A DNA stretch of 64,000 nucleotides from contig CAJNDS010002251.1 of the NCBI GenBank assembly GCA_905221605.1, positions 345,001 through 409,000 of the forward strand. Direction: 5' to 3'. Shown here in pieces: positions 52,935-63,673 of this stretch; the first letter of the stretch is position 1, and each line of letters opens with the position of its first letter. Made by a program: the position numbers and the translations under genes. The notes under the pieces are model-generated. The model saw only the letters and a program-made list of their open reading frames with translations, did not search any database and was not told the origin of the DNA. Source of the stretch: Symbiodinium natans (lineage: Eukaryota; Sar; Dinophyceae; Suessiales; Symbiodiniaceae).

Positions 52935-53400
52935 AGGGGCGGGCGGGGGGGGGGGGGGCAGAGCGCACCCCGCGCATTTGCACACAGCGCCCGAATGATG
53001 GGTAGCTTGCGGGCATAAAAAAAACAGGGGGTCGCAGCCGCCCCTCATTTGCAAACACAGTGCTGGAAAGGATTCTGACGCAAGCTTGCGGTTGGGGGGG
53101 TCTTTAGGGAGGTTGGAGGGCTAAAAAGTCGAGCGTCGTCGGCGGGCGCCGCCATTTGGAAACACAATGCTGGGAAGAATTCTGAAGCAAGCATGGGGGT
53201 GGGGCATTTGCAAACACAATGCTCGCATGATTATGCTTTGGTGCTGGCATGGCTGAGTAATGGGGAGATGGAGGGGGGGCGGGGGTTGGCGAGTTTAAAA
53301 AGCGGTGTTGGGCGGGAGGGGGGGTTGGTTGCGCAACCCCCCCCCCCCGTTTGCAATCACAATGCTCGTATGATGGGTTTGCAAAGGATCCATATGCGTT
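52935..53400. repeat. Imperfect tandem repeat with CATTTGCAAACACAATGCT core
   Basis: Five or six copies of a 50-120 bp unit carrying TTTGCAAACACAATGCTGG, GATTCTGACGCAAGCTTGCG and a G-run; ORFs (for example 53104-53502) follow the repeat. Confidence 0.7.
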
Positions 53401-53960
53401 GAAGCAAGCCTGCACGGCATTATAACATGTAGAATGAGATAATGTACTACAATCCAAGGCAAGAAAGCACAAAACAAAACAGAAAATATAATGAACATTC
53501 AACCATGTAATGCAACAATCGTAACAATATGGTATATAGATATTGTGATGTAGGGCAAATAATCAATATATCAACATACTACAATGCACTATCATTGTAC
53601 AGTACAATGCAACACAATCTAATCCTGTCTCATATACAGTACAAATGATATGTAATAAACACGAAGAAAGGTATATGATACAGTACAACATTAGATAATA
53701 GAAAGTTCAATTTGAAGAAAATGACACATCCGGTTTGGTACTCAACACATAAATCACAATGTGTGATACTACACTATTTCCTATTTGGACATCTCATACA
53801 ATATAGCATATTTTGATATTATAAACATGTATCAGATATAAATAGGACCCTACAAATCAAATAACAAATAAGAGTTTTTGTATATAATAGATCGTACAAT
53901 ACCGCATGAAACCATATAATGTGTTGGAATATCATATAACAATTTTCTTTAATACGCGAA
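53400..53960. other. AT-rich island without gene
   Basis: About 70 percent A+T, many ATACAATAT-type words, no long frame; composition contrasts with all surroundings. It may be an old transposable-element remnant or organelle-derived DNA. Confidence 0.5.
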
Positions 53961-54200
53961 GACGCCAAGAAGCTACAAGGGTACAAAGCCGAGAAGCCAA
54001 GAAGCCAAGAAGCCAGGAATCCACGAAGCCACACAAGGCCGAAGCAGCTACTAGTCTAGGTCCTTATTATAAGGGAATCCTACTATTTGGGGTTTATATT
54101 AGGGGCCCCTAATTCGTAAACCCCCACATGGCCAACAAAAGCCGGGAAGCCAACAAGCCGGGAAGCCTGGAAGCCAACAAGCCGGAAGCCAAGAAGCCGG
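53960..54200. repeat. GAAGCCAA minisatellite split by a foldback element
   Basis: About twenty AAGCCAAG/AAGCCGGG units at 53960-54045 and 54128-54205, interrupted by the family G element. Confidence 0.85.
54058..54130. mobile_element. Foldback family G copy inside a minisatellite
   Basis: GTCCTTATTATAAGGGAATC start, TACTATTTGGGGTTTATATT centre, CGTAAACCCCCACATGG end. Confidence 0.6.
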
Positions 54201-54234
54201 AGAACCCTAACCCGACAACCAGAAAATAGTTGTG

Positions 54235-54400
54235 TTTTCCTAGCAAAAATATTCAGAAAGCAGAGGCTTTCCTTAAAGATACAAGGAAAAAGAAAGTAAA
54301 AGACCATTGTTGTTTCCGATCTAAAGATAGAGAGAATACATGTTTTCCTACTTTTACATGGAGAAAGTAGAGGTTTTCCTAGTCAAATGCAGAGCAAACC
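54235..54400. repeat. Inverted copy of the 50.8-51.5 kb satellite
   Basis: GAGAAAGTAGAGGTTTTCCT and AGAAAGCAGAGGCTTTCCTT are reverse complements of the GGAAAACCTC..TTTCTC unit. Confidence 0.7.
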
Positions 54401-54734
54401 CTAAACCCTAAAAGCAAATTCACCAAAAAGGAAACATCCCCCAAAAAGCGCCTCCCCACCAGACTCCCCCACCAGACAATCCCCATGTTTCTCTTATAAG
54501 CAAGAATATGTTTCATACTTTGAGGGGTTCCCAAGTAAATAATCGTTTAGGGTCTGTATAGTTTGGAGGCTGGAGTTCGGGGCTTTGGGTTGGGGATCAG
54601 CCAGCACGCTGTTCTGGCCCAAGACGCAAAGAACTTGAACCTTAAACCCTCAACATGGACCTCCGACAATTCGCCTAGCCAATGCCAAATCCTACCCCCC
54701 CCCCCCCCCCCCCGCGACCTAAACCCTGAACCTT

Positions 54735-54790
54735 AAAACCCTAAACCCTAAACCCTAAACCCTACACCCTAAACCCTGAACCCTTCCTAA
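54735..54790 (-). repeat. Short telomeric array beside a C run
   Basis: About seven CCCTAAA units following a run of 18 C (54696-54713). Confidence 0.85.
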
Positions 54791-55000
54791 ACCCTTGGTC
54801 ACTGGGTTCGACCCTGCAACCCTAAAACTATGAGGTTTTCGAAGGTTCTTGGGTGGAGAGTTGCTCTTTGCGGTTGAGGGGGGATTTTGTGGTTCCAGGG
54901 AGTTTGGGGCTTAAGAAACTAAGGGCCTTTGGGGGCTTGGGTTTAAGGCTTTAGGAAACGAAGGGCCTTTGGGGAGTTTAAGGGTTTAGTTCCCCACCTC

Positions 55001-55370
55001 GGTGTGGGGTTGTAAGATTTTAAACTCAACTCTTCTCCTCGCCCGGAACTCTTCTCCTCGCCCCGGTCTACTCCTCGCTCATCCCTGAGTGCCCAACCCC
55101 AGACACTCCCTGGAGCCCAGCCCCAGAGTGTGCCCAGTGCCAGAGTCTCCCCACAGTGCCCAACCCCAGAGTCTCCCTTGCGTGCCCAACGGCAAAGTGT
55201 CCCCGAATTGCCCAGCCTCGGAGCCAAGCCCAGAGTCTCCCGGAGTGCCCAACCCACAGTGTCCCCGGTTCCCCCGGAGTGCCAGCCCCAGGAGTGCTCA
55301 ATCCTGGAGTGCACAGCCCCAGAGTCTCCCTGGAGTGCCCAACCCCAAAGTCTCCCTGAGTGCCCAAACT
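55001..55370. repeat. Second copy of the 26-bp tandem repeat with 29-bp leader
   Basis: The 55001-55029 leader equals 34447-34475, then about eleven diverged units of CCCAGAGTCTCCCTGGAGTG plus CCCAAC. ORFs of 107-142 codons are repeat frames. Confidence 0.85.
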
Positions 55371-55513
55371 ACCAAGAGAGGGTGGGGAGTAAGTTTTTTT
55401 TTGTGGGGGGGGGGGGGGGCTCATGCAACTTGCGATCCATCTCCAGACCCTAGACGAAGCTTACTTTGTACTCCATCAACCCTACTGGACCCACAAGCCG
55501 GCAACCTCGATTT

Positions 55514-55640
55514 CTAAACCACGAACCCGAGTGCCGCCTGAATCTTAATCATTAGAGTCGCCTGATCCGACTGAAGATTGACAAACTTCTGCAGAATCTC
55601 TGCCTGCGTCAGCACAAGGTTGAGGCGGGTGCGTAAATGG
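55514..55640 (-). CDS. Terminal exon-like segment, helical
   Basis: The minus strand reads RTRLNLVLTQAEILQKFVNL then QSDQATLMIKIQAALGFVV and TAG (55516-55514). Regular Leu/Ile/Val spacing suggests an amphipathic or coiled-coil helix. Preceded by a C-rich run (pyrimidine tract) but no AG next to it, so the 5' edge is unknown. One of the most protein-like islets. Confidence 0.45.
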
Positions 55641-55977
55641 GGGGAGGGCGGTGGGGGGTGGTTCCAAATCACCGTATATAGTTTCAGGCTATCTTGCGGG
55701 TTCTCATATACTCACAAAGAGAAATCTCTTCATGAACATTTCCCCCAGATTTTACCCTAAACCCTATGCACCCAATCAACCCAATAAGCCCTGTCAACCC
55801 CAATAAGCCCTATCAACCACATCAACCTTATAACTCCTGGGCGCGAGACGCACAAGCCTCGGAACTAGGGTTTTGGCATAAGGGTTTAGGGTGTAGGACT
55901 GAGGGTTTAGCTGTAGCCCTCAACGAGGCGGCAAGAGACTTGGGGACACGGGGGTGGACGTTCCTGATCCCAAAGTA

Positions 55978-56095
55978 CTGGACCCAAGAGTAACATAGGA
56001 GTACAAAAAAGGGTACCCCTTGTGGTTGCAAAAGGGGTTTTATCAGGGAACCTAGACCCTAACAAAGGGAATACGGGCCAGCTCCGGGTCCTGAG
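55978..56095. mobile_element. Foldback family C copy
   Basis: GACCCAAGAGTAACATAGGA start; CAGCTCCGGGTCCTGAGCG end. Confidence 0.6.
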
Positions 56096-56169
56096 CGAAA
56101 CTCTGAACGCTTGAAAGCTTAGGCTTTAGTCGGGCTCTTCGTGGCTATCTAAACCACGCAGGCTCACCT

Positions 56170-56298
56170 CAACCCTAAACCCTAAACCCTAAACCCTAAA
56201 CCCTAAACCCTAAACCCTAAACCCTAAACCCTAAACCCTAAACCCTAAACCTAAACCCTAAACCCTAAACCCTAAACCCTAATCCGTAAACCCTATAC
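56170..56298 (-). repeat. Telomeric array (CCCTAAA), about 18 units
   Basis: Nearly perfect. Confidence 0.95.
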
Positions 56299-56704
56299 AA
56301 CCCTGATCCCTACAACCAAAAACCCCAAGATCCAAGCCTTGACCAAAACCTCCACAGTCCAACTCTAAACCCTAAAACCCTAAACCTTACAAGACTAAGA
56401 CCTAAACCCTGAACTACCCCCAAAAATGCCTCCACCTGGGTGCCCCCAAAAGTACCTGCAACCGTGGCCCTTGACACCAAACTCAAGGCTCTTCGGGCCA
56501 AGATCAGGGTAGGATCCCGGTGGGCAGCTTTACCAAGTAGGGCCCTTTTTTGGGGGAGCAGAAGATAAGTGTACATATTACATGTGTGTCTACATATGTA
56601 TATATATATATATATATATTTTTTTTTCTTTTCTCGGACCACAAGGCTCTAAGGCTCGGCTCTGCAAGAACAGGAGCCCCAGAAAGGTGACTTCGAGTGA
56701 CACA

Positions 56705-56755
56705 CAAACCCTAAACCCTAAACCCCAAACCCCAAACCCTAAACCCTAAACCCAC
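56705..56755 (-). repeat. Short telomeric array
   Basis: Seven CCCTAAA or CCCCAAA units; a further one lies at 56852-56920. Confidence 0.9.
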
Positions 56756-57414
56756 AACCCACCCAGGGACCGCGCAGCGTCGTTGGCGAAGCTGCGCACA
56801 TCTGCAATCGAACCTGGGAGGCGTACTTGGAGGTTCATGGGTACTTATATACCCTAAACCCTAAACCCTAAACCCTAAACCCTAAACCCTGAACCCTAAA
56901 AACCCTAAAGACTAAACCCATGAATAAGTCCACTTCTAACCTACTTAGAGGACTTAGGGGACCTGGAGGGCTTATAAGTACAGGTATAACTGGAGTTATA
57001 AGTACCCTGAAGTAGGGCTTGGGGTTTGGGATTTAGGTTGTAGGGTTTAGGGTACTTCCCGCTTGAAACCGGTCCTTATAGACTCTTGAGTACACCACGT
57101 CAAACAAAGCTCTGACTCGTCAAGGCCTAGCAAGACTTTGGGCGGGCCTTCCGAATTGAATCCAATTAAACGCGAGTCCTAACTCATTAGCTTTTACATA
57201 CGCCTCAGATGCCGCACTAGCGGGGGCCTCAACAATTGGTTTAAGGTCCATGTTTGGGAACCCATCATGCTACGGAGCCTTCTATTTGGGGACTTCCGAG
57301 AGTAGGGGTAGCCCCTTATACTCCTCAAAGTACTATGGCCCTAAACCCTAAACCCCTTATACATAGAATCCTCTACAGGACCCCTAAAAGGGGTGCCCCT
57401 GATTTCGGAAGTTT

Positions 57415-57515
57415 AGAGATAAACCCTAAACCCTAAACCCTAAAGCCTGAACCCTAAACCCTAAACCCTAAACCCTCAACCCTCAACCCTCAACCCTAAA
57501 CCCTAACCCTCAACC
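57415..57515 (-). repeat. Telomeric array with CCCTCAA units
   Basis: CCCTAAA, then three CCCTCAA, then CCCTAAC. Confidence 0.9.
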
Positions 57516-57610
57516 GAGTCTGCGGCTGCTTGTTTCCGGGCCTTCTGGCAGGTCGGTGATCTGCCCTGACTCAGCAGAACCTGCTGTCTAACAGCTCAGA
57601 GAACCCCTAT

Positions 57611-57986
57611 AATGTTAAGGTCACCTTTATAATACGGGTGTCAATAGTGGCAACTTTTCCGGCCGGGATTTTTGCCCAAAAGTTTGTTTCATGAACAGTT
57701 TCCATTATGTTAGGCTGCCCCGAACCCTAAACCCCATTTTGAGGGGGGTCGTAATCAAAAAACGGGTGGTAATAGTGGAAACTTTTCCGGGAGAATTTCC
57801 CAAATGTGCTTCCGAGAGTACTCCTCTTTTCACTCGAGGCCGAGACCACACAGCTGAGAGTGCTTCACTTCAGCAGAGGCACCCCCCCCTTTATTATTAC
57901 CACCCCGACCCCTTTCAAAGTTTGTTTGGACCCAGCGCCGGAACAAATCCGGGGGGGGGGGGGTTTATTAAAGCGACCTTAACATT
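57611..57986. mobile_element. Large foldback element K, 376 bp
   Basis: AATGTTAAGGTC at the left end and GACCTTAACATT at the right are a perfect 12-bp inverted repeat. Inner GGTAATAGTGGAAACTTTTC and TTATTATTACCACCCCGAC also pair in part. A run of 13 G lies near the right end. No telomeric array inside, and no ORF of note. Confidence 0.65.
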
Positions 57987-58099
57987 AAACATTGAAGTTT
58001 AGGCTTTAGGGCTTAGGGCTTAGGGTCTGAACTCCGAAACCCTAAAATCCCTCAAGGTCTGGACCACCAAAACCCCCAAAACTTTTGAGATTTCAGTGT

Positions 58100-58660
58100 G
58101 CGTTTGTCCTACATCCCAACCAAAGGATAGCCTGAAGGAGGTAGAAAGCTTCGGGACTTTCGGGACTGTGGGATTCAGGGCAGCTCATTATAGGGCTAGA
58201 GGTCGGCCCTTTTTTGGAACCCTAGATGTAGTATTACAACACAGCCCCGGAAGGGGCCCTAACTTAGGGAACCTCCCCGTATTCCCCTTGCTTTCTTACT
58301 CCTCCAAGCTGCCTCCAAGTAACCAAGGGGGAAACAAGGTTTAAAATCACGTAAGGAAACCCAAAATGTTTCAGGTAACCATTGGCTAAGTAAGTTTTGG
58401 GGGGCGGCTGACAGCTGCTTTCTCTTTGGGTTCGTTGGGCGGCTCAAGGGGTTTGGGATTTTGAAGTGTCAAAGCTGCTGGAGGCACTTCGGGCTCTTTG
58501 ACTGAGCTACGGTCGGGAGAACTGACTCGCCTTAATCCCTACTAGCCCTATGATTCCTGTTTAATCCGAAGAACCCCAAGCCCTGAACCCTGAACCCTAA
58601 ACCCATTCCAACGCTTGGATGAGGGGAAGGATCGTGACCGAAGATGGGTGCAGGGTGTAG
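58100..58660. other. Unique sequence, no gene recognised
   Basis: A CCCAAAATGTTTCAGGTAAC then CATTGGCTAAGTAAGTTTT block (58355-58400) recurs near 62190-62225 and may be a decayed element. Frames at 58096-58344 and 58259-58447 are unconvincing. Confidence 0.35.
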
Positions 58661-59509
58661 TGTAGTAGTTGGCGTTCAGGGTTTAGGGTTTATGGTTTTG
58701 GGTTTAGGGCTCAGGGTTTAGACTTTAGGGTTTGAGGGTCAGGTTGTCGGTGTTGGAGTCTTCGACGGATGGACAAGCCCAAGACGAGTGAGGATTGCGG
58801 AGTTTCGCACATGTGCAAAGAAGTTCAGGGTTTAGGGTTTAGGGCCTTGGGGTAGGTGCCCAGCTTTTCTCAGCCCTCATTGCTTTTTGAGCTTCCGCCA
58901 AAGCATACACACTGAGGCGAAACCCTGAACCCCAAAACCTTGCACATGTCTTTGTACAGAATCCAAGCGGGCGTACTAACCAGCTGACAAGGTCTTTTCC
59001 CCCTGAACGCCAAACCCTAAGCACCAACCCCTAAACCCTACACCCTACACCGTAAACCCTAAACCCCATACCCTGCTGGGTTTCCAAGCTCCACCCCACC
59101 CCGAAGCAGACACCCCTGCAGCGGTTTTGATTTTGTTGCTGGCCTTTGGCTTCAGCCTGGAGAGATTTGAACAGCTCGAGGGCCTGACCAACATGTGCTG
59201 GGGTGTACGACTTGGGGACTTCAAGTGTGAGATGTTTGGTGTTCAGCTCTTATATTTTGGTAAACCCTATTTAAGCCCTAAACCCTGAAGGGGGGGTTTA
59301 GGGTTTAGGGTTTATTTAGAGCTTAGGCTTTAGGGTCCAGGGTTTAGGGTCTAGCACAACGTGGCTACAGCCTCACGCGATGGCTCGAAGGGCCCGAAAC
59401 GGCACAAAGTCAGAGCTGACTTTCGCATTCTCACCTCAAAAGCCTTTAAGACTGCAAGCCCTGCAAGCCGGAGCTCCCAAACTTACAAACATTTAAGTCC
59501 CAAGCCCGG

Positions 59510-59692
59510 CCCTAAACCCTAAACCCTAAACCCTAAACCCTAACCCTAAACCCTAAACCCTAAACCCTAAACCCTCAACCCTAAAGCCTAAACCCTAACC
59601 CTAAACCCTAAACCCTAAACCCTAAACCCTAAACCCTAAACCCTAAACCCTAAACCCTAAACCCTAAACCCTAAACCCTAAGCCCTGAAATC
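59510..59692 (-). repeat. Telomeric array (CCCTAAA), about 25 units
   Basis: Two shortened CCCTAA units. Confidence 0.95.
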
Positions 59693-60254
59693 CAAGCCTA
59701 CTCAGGAGCCCTGGAACCGACTCAGATCTGTGATGACACCGATTTTAGGGGCAAAATCAAAGTTGTGCGGCTTCAGAGTTTAGGGTTTAGGGTTTCGGGT
59801 TTAAGTTTAGGGTTTAGGGCTCAGGGCTTGCGGATATCGGTTTGCTCAGGTCTTCAGCGGGGAGATGGGTGTGAGAAGGGTCTCTGGGAAACTGTGTAGG
59901 TTTAGGGCCCAAGTGGGGTTCCGAAACTAGGGATTTAGGGTTTAGGGATGTCCCTAAACCTTAAACCCCAAACTCAACCGTTCAGCCACGGCCCCAAGTC
60001 TTCCGAAAAGCAATAAGCCCTAAACCCCAAGCCCCAAAAACGCAACGAAAAACACCGTAAACCCTAAACCCTAAACAAGTGCTGCTGAGCCAGCCTCTCT
60101 TGGCGAGGCCTCCGCCAACCTTACTTGGGGGGAAATCTCCAGTTCCCGAACCTGAGCCCCCCCCCCCCCAGGTCCCCGTTGCACAAAAGGCGTGTTGTGA
60201 AGTCAGGGTGCTTGCAAGCCCTAAACCGAAAAACCCCAAACCCCACACCCTAAC

Positions 60255-60355
60255 TTAGGGTTTAGGGTTTAGGGTTTAGGGTTTAGGGTTTAGGGTTTAG
60301 GGTTTAGGGTTTAGGGTTTAGGGTTTAGGGTTTAGGGTATAGGGTTTAGGGAACA
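60255..60355 (+). repeat. Telomeric array, about 14 units
   Basis: Perfect apart from one TATAGGG. Confidence 0.95.
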
Positions 60356-60449
60356 TTCAGCCTTACAACCTATAGTTCCTAGGGACCATATTTCAGGGCC
60401 CGTGAAACTACCCTCAGACGATGTACCCTTGGAAGAGGCACTAGGGGAG

Positions 60450-60517
60450 GGATTTAGGGTTTAGGGTTTAGGGTTTAGGGTTTAGGGTTTAGGGTTCAGG
60501 GTTCAGGGTTTAGGAAT
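60450..60517 (+). repeat. Telomeric array, about 9 units
   Basis: Ends with TTCAGGG units. Confidence 0.95.
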
Positions 60518-61017
60518 TTTAGAGCCTCATAAAACGGACCCACAGTTTCAGACATGGAACCATCTGTCCTCTGGCTGTACACTCATCCCAAAGCCCTAAA
60601 CCTCAAAACCCTAAAACGTAGGCCGAACACCCCAAAGTGCTAAGCCCCAAATCCTAAACCCCAACCAAAATTCCTGAAGCCTAAACCCAAGCCATAAAAC
60701 CCAAAGGTCCTCAATCTGTTTGGGGTTGAAGGTTTCGGTTGAGGGCTTAGTGTTTCAGGTCGCGGGTAAATTCGGCGCTTGGCGGCTTTAGGGCCTGTCT
60801 ATATGGCTTACGGTTTGGGGTCTCTTGATGTTCAGGGTTTAGGGTTGAGGGTTTAGGGTTTAGGGATGTCATTCCCCTAAACCTAAACACTAAACCCAAA
60901 GCCCTAAGCCCTATGCCCTAAACCCTAGGCCCTAAACCCATAAACCAAAGCTGCAGCGACTGCACGCTTCGGTAGCGACGTGTCGCCTTGAAAAAGGAAA
61001 GACTTGGACCCGACGAC

Positions 61018-61135
61018 GGGTTTAGGGTTTAGGGTTTAGGGTTTAGGGTTTAGGGTTTAGGGTTTAGGGTTTAGGGTTTAGGGTTTAGGGTTTAGGGTTT
61101 AGGGTTTAGGGTTTAGGGTTTAGGGTTTAGGGTTC
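61018..61135 (+). repeat. Telomeric array, about 16 units
   Basis: Perfect TTTAGGG. Confidence 0.95.
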
Positions 61136-61357
61136 CGCGCCTCAGTGTCTAGGAATTTGTTTCGGGTTGAGGGTCTTATAGAGCTATAGGGTTGCAGGGA
61201 TTAAGGGCTGATAGGGCTTCATGGGGGTGCTTTTGGGGTTTATAGGGTTCGTGCGGCCTACAGGGTATACAGGGTTTACAGTGCGTTTAGCCCCTGAACC
61301 CTAATCCCTAAACCCGAAACCTAAATGTTTTAGGCCTTATGGGCGAATAGAGTTAAC

Positions 61358-61466
61358 TAGACCCAAGAGTAACCTAGGAACAAAAAGGTACCCCTTTTGG
61401 TCTTAAGCGGATGATAACGGAACCCCAACACTAAAAAAAGGAAAGAAGGGCCTCCTCCAGGTCCTA
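61358..61466. mobile_element. Foldback family C copy
   Basis: CTAGACCCAAGAGTAACCTA start; CTCCTCCAGGTCCTAGTAG end. A short CCCTAAA array follows directly. Confidence 0.6.
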
Positions 61467-61614
61467 GTAGCCCTAAACCCTAAACCCTAAACCCTAAACC
61501 CTTAAACAAGGAAACAAGGACCCCAAATATCAAATACGTACCATCTTCGGGACCCGAGCTGTTCGCTCTGCAGCAGCTCCGCCAGAACTGCGTCAGGGCT
61601 TTGGGGTAGAGGGT

Positions 61615-61790
61615 TTAAGGTTTAGGGTATAGGGTATAGGGTTTAGGGTTTAGGGTTTAGGGTTTAGGGTTTAGGGTTTAGGGTTTAGGGTTTAGGGCTT
61701 GGGGTTTAGGGTTTGGGGTTCAAGGCTTAGGGTTTGGGGTTTAGGGGTTCAGGTTTAGGGTTTGGGGCTTAGGGCTTAGGGTTCTGAAGC
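61615..61790 (+). repeat. Degenerate telomeric array
   Basis: TTTAGGG, TTTGGGG and CTTAGGG units mixed. Confidence 0.9.
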
Positions 61791-62439
61791 CTAAGCCCCT
61801 GCAAGCACGTCGGTGAGGAGGGGTGGAAAGGCGCCACCATAGCTAATCATCCGACAACAAGGCTCGGAGCAACCTCCCGACATGCACCAGCAGCAGACAA
61901 ACGTAAACACCCTGAACCCCAATCCCTAAACCCTAAACCCTAATCCCTGAACCTGAAAGAACTGTGGGATCCAGTACTAATTATACAGGGGCTTAAGGCT
62001 TAAGGTCCTCCACCCGAAAGACGACTGAAGCAAGCCCGATGAAGGGTTAGGGTTTAAGGTTTAGGGTTTAGGGTTTAGGGTTTGGGGTTTAGGATTTAGG
62101 GTTCAGAGTTTAGGGTCAGTTTTATTCCTTCTCCAATAAACACGGGGAAAATGTTAAACTTTAAATTCCTACTAAATAAGGAAACCCAAAAAGTATAAAG
62201 TTCAACTATTGGCTCAGTAAGTTTTAGGGTTTAGGGGTTTAGGGGTTTAGGGTTTAGGGCTTAAGGCTTCGGGGATTTGATAGAGGTTATCGGCCCTCAA
62301 AATAGACGCCATAACGCCTATGAGCCTTAGAAGCCTGAAAGCCCTAAAAACCCACAGAACCCCTGTACACCCCACAAGCCCTGTTCCCCACCCGTAACCG
62401 TACAACCCTGTCATCCAACCCCCCCCCCCCAAAAAAAAA

Positions 62440-62530
62440 AAACACAACAAACAAATACTACAATAATAAAATACTACAATAATAAAAATTCTACAATAAT
62501 AATAATTAATAACAAATTCTTGAAACAAAA
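62440..62530. repeat. ACAATAATAA AT-rich repeat
   Basis: Imperfect ACAATAATAA units after a C/A run; the 95-codon frame across it is an artefact. Confidence 0.8.
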
Positions 62531-62601
62531 ACAAACAACCCTAAAAACCCAAACCCTAAAGCTCTAAAACACCCTATAGAAGTCGATAAGCCACCAAAAC
62601 C

Positions 62602-62690
62602 CTACTTTGGAGTAAATCCTGGAAAAAAACATATTATACCCTAAGCCCGAAACCCTAATATTGCAGTATAGTACTCCAAAGCCCCCAAAA
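62602..62690. mobile_element. Foldback family I copy
   Basis: CTTTGGAGTAAATCCTGGAA left; AGTATAGTACTCCAAAG right. Second copy at 63427-63525. Confidence 0.55.
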
Positions 62691-62699
62691 ACACCCCAA

Positions 62700-62770
62700 A
62701 ACCCTAAACCCTAAGCCCTAAGCCCTAAGCCCTAAGCCCTCAGCCCTAAGCCCTAAGCCCTAAGCCCTAA
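62700..62770 (-). repeat. Variant array CCCTAAG
   Basis: About nine CCCTAAG units in a row, one CCCTCAG. Confidence 0.95.
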
Positions 62771-63027
62771 AACCACACGCGCCTTGTTGCAGCCGCCGTG
62801 CTGTGTTCTCTCGGTGGACCTGGAGCCAAAGATCCATGACCTGTGGCATTTTTAGGGGGGGGTTCCGAAAATAGGGTTGTTTAGGGTTTAGGGTTTGGGG
62901 TTTAGGGTTTAGGGGTACCCTTTCAGGGGGTGGAGCTTTGGGAGGTACGGGCTGGATTCGGGTATATAATGTGGTGACTAGAATGCCAAGTTGAGTTGCT
63001 GGTTTCCTAGGAGATCAAATCCTTAGG

Positions 63028-63180
63028 CTAGGGTTTATAGGGTTTATAGGGTTTATGGGTTTATAGGGTTTATAGGGTTTATAGGGTTTATAGGGTTTAT
63101 AGGGTTTATAGGGTTTATAGGGTTTATAGGGTTTATAGGGTTTATCGGGTTTATAGGGTTTATAGGGTTTATAGGGTCTA
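63028..63180 (+). repeat. Variant array of TTTATAGGG nonamers
   Basis: About sixteen units of the 9-base TTTATAGGG, one TTTATCGGG. Confidence 0.95.
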
Positions 63181-63426
63181 GGGTTTGGGGTTGAGGGTTG
63201 AGGGTTTAGGGTTCAGGGATTACGGTTTAGGGTTGGAACCTCAGACATCGGAACCCTGAGCCAAACAGGGTTTGCCGTTCTTATAGGGTTTTCGCTTAGA
63301 GCTTTTAATGTTTGGGGCTCTAGGGCTTAGGGCTTCTTAGGGTTCGACCGGGGTTCACGATTTCTGTTCGGGTGTGGGGTCCGCATGCTTAGTGTTCAGT
63401 AGTTTGATCTAAACCTCTTAACATAC

Positions 63427-63525
63427 CTTTGGAGTAGACCCTGGAAAAAAGTATATACTTTTTAGGTATAAGTAGCTATAATAGGAACCCAGAACCAAAA
63501 AAAGTATTAAAGTACAGTACTCCAA
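63427..63525. mobile_element. Foldback family I copy
   Basis: CTTTGGAGTAGACCCTGGAA left; AGTACAGTACTCCAAAA right. Confidence 0.55.
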
Positions 63526-63673
63526 AACCCAGTTAAGAAATTGCACAAACCCAAAACCCTATACACCAAAGGTGTGGACTGCTGTGACTGCCCAAGGCCC
63601 AGGCATTGCCCTGCTTCTTGACCTGTGGAGGGAAGTTGGGTCGGGGTTTCTTAAACCCTGAACCTGAGATGTC

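Noticed and set aside
54943-55517. ORFs of 107-142 codons
   Set aside because: They are frames of the second 26-bp repeat array.
62247-62534. 95-codon minus-strand ORF with a hydrophobic start
   Set aside because: The start is a reading of the AATAATA repeat and the rest of degenerate telomeric sequence.
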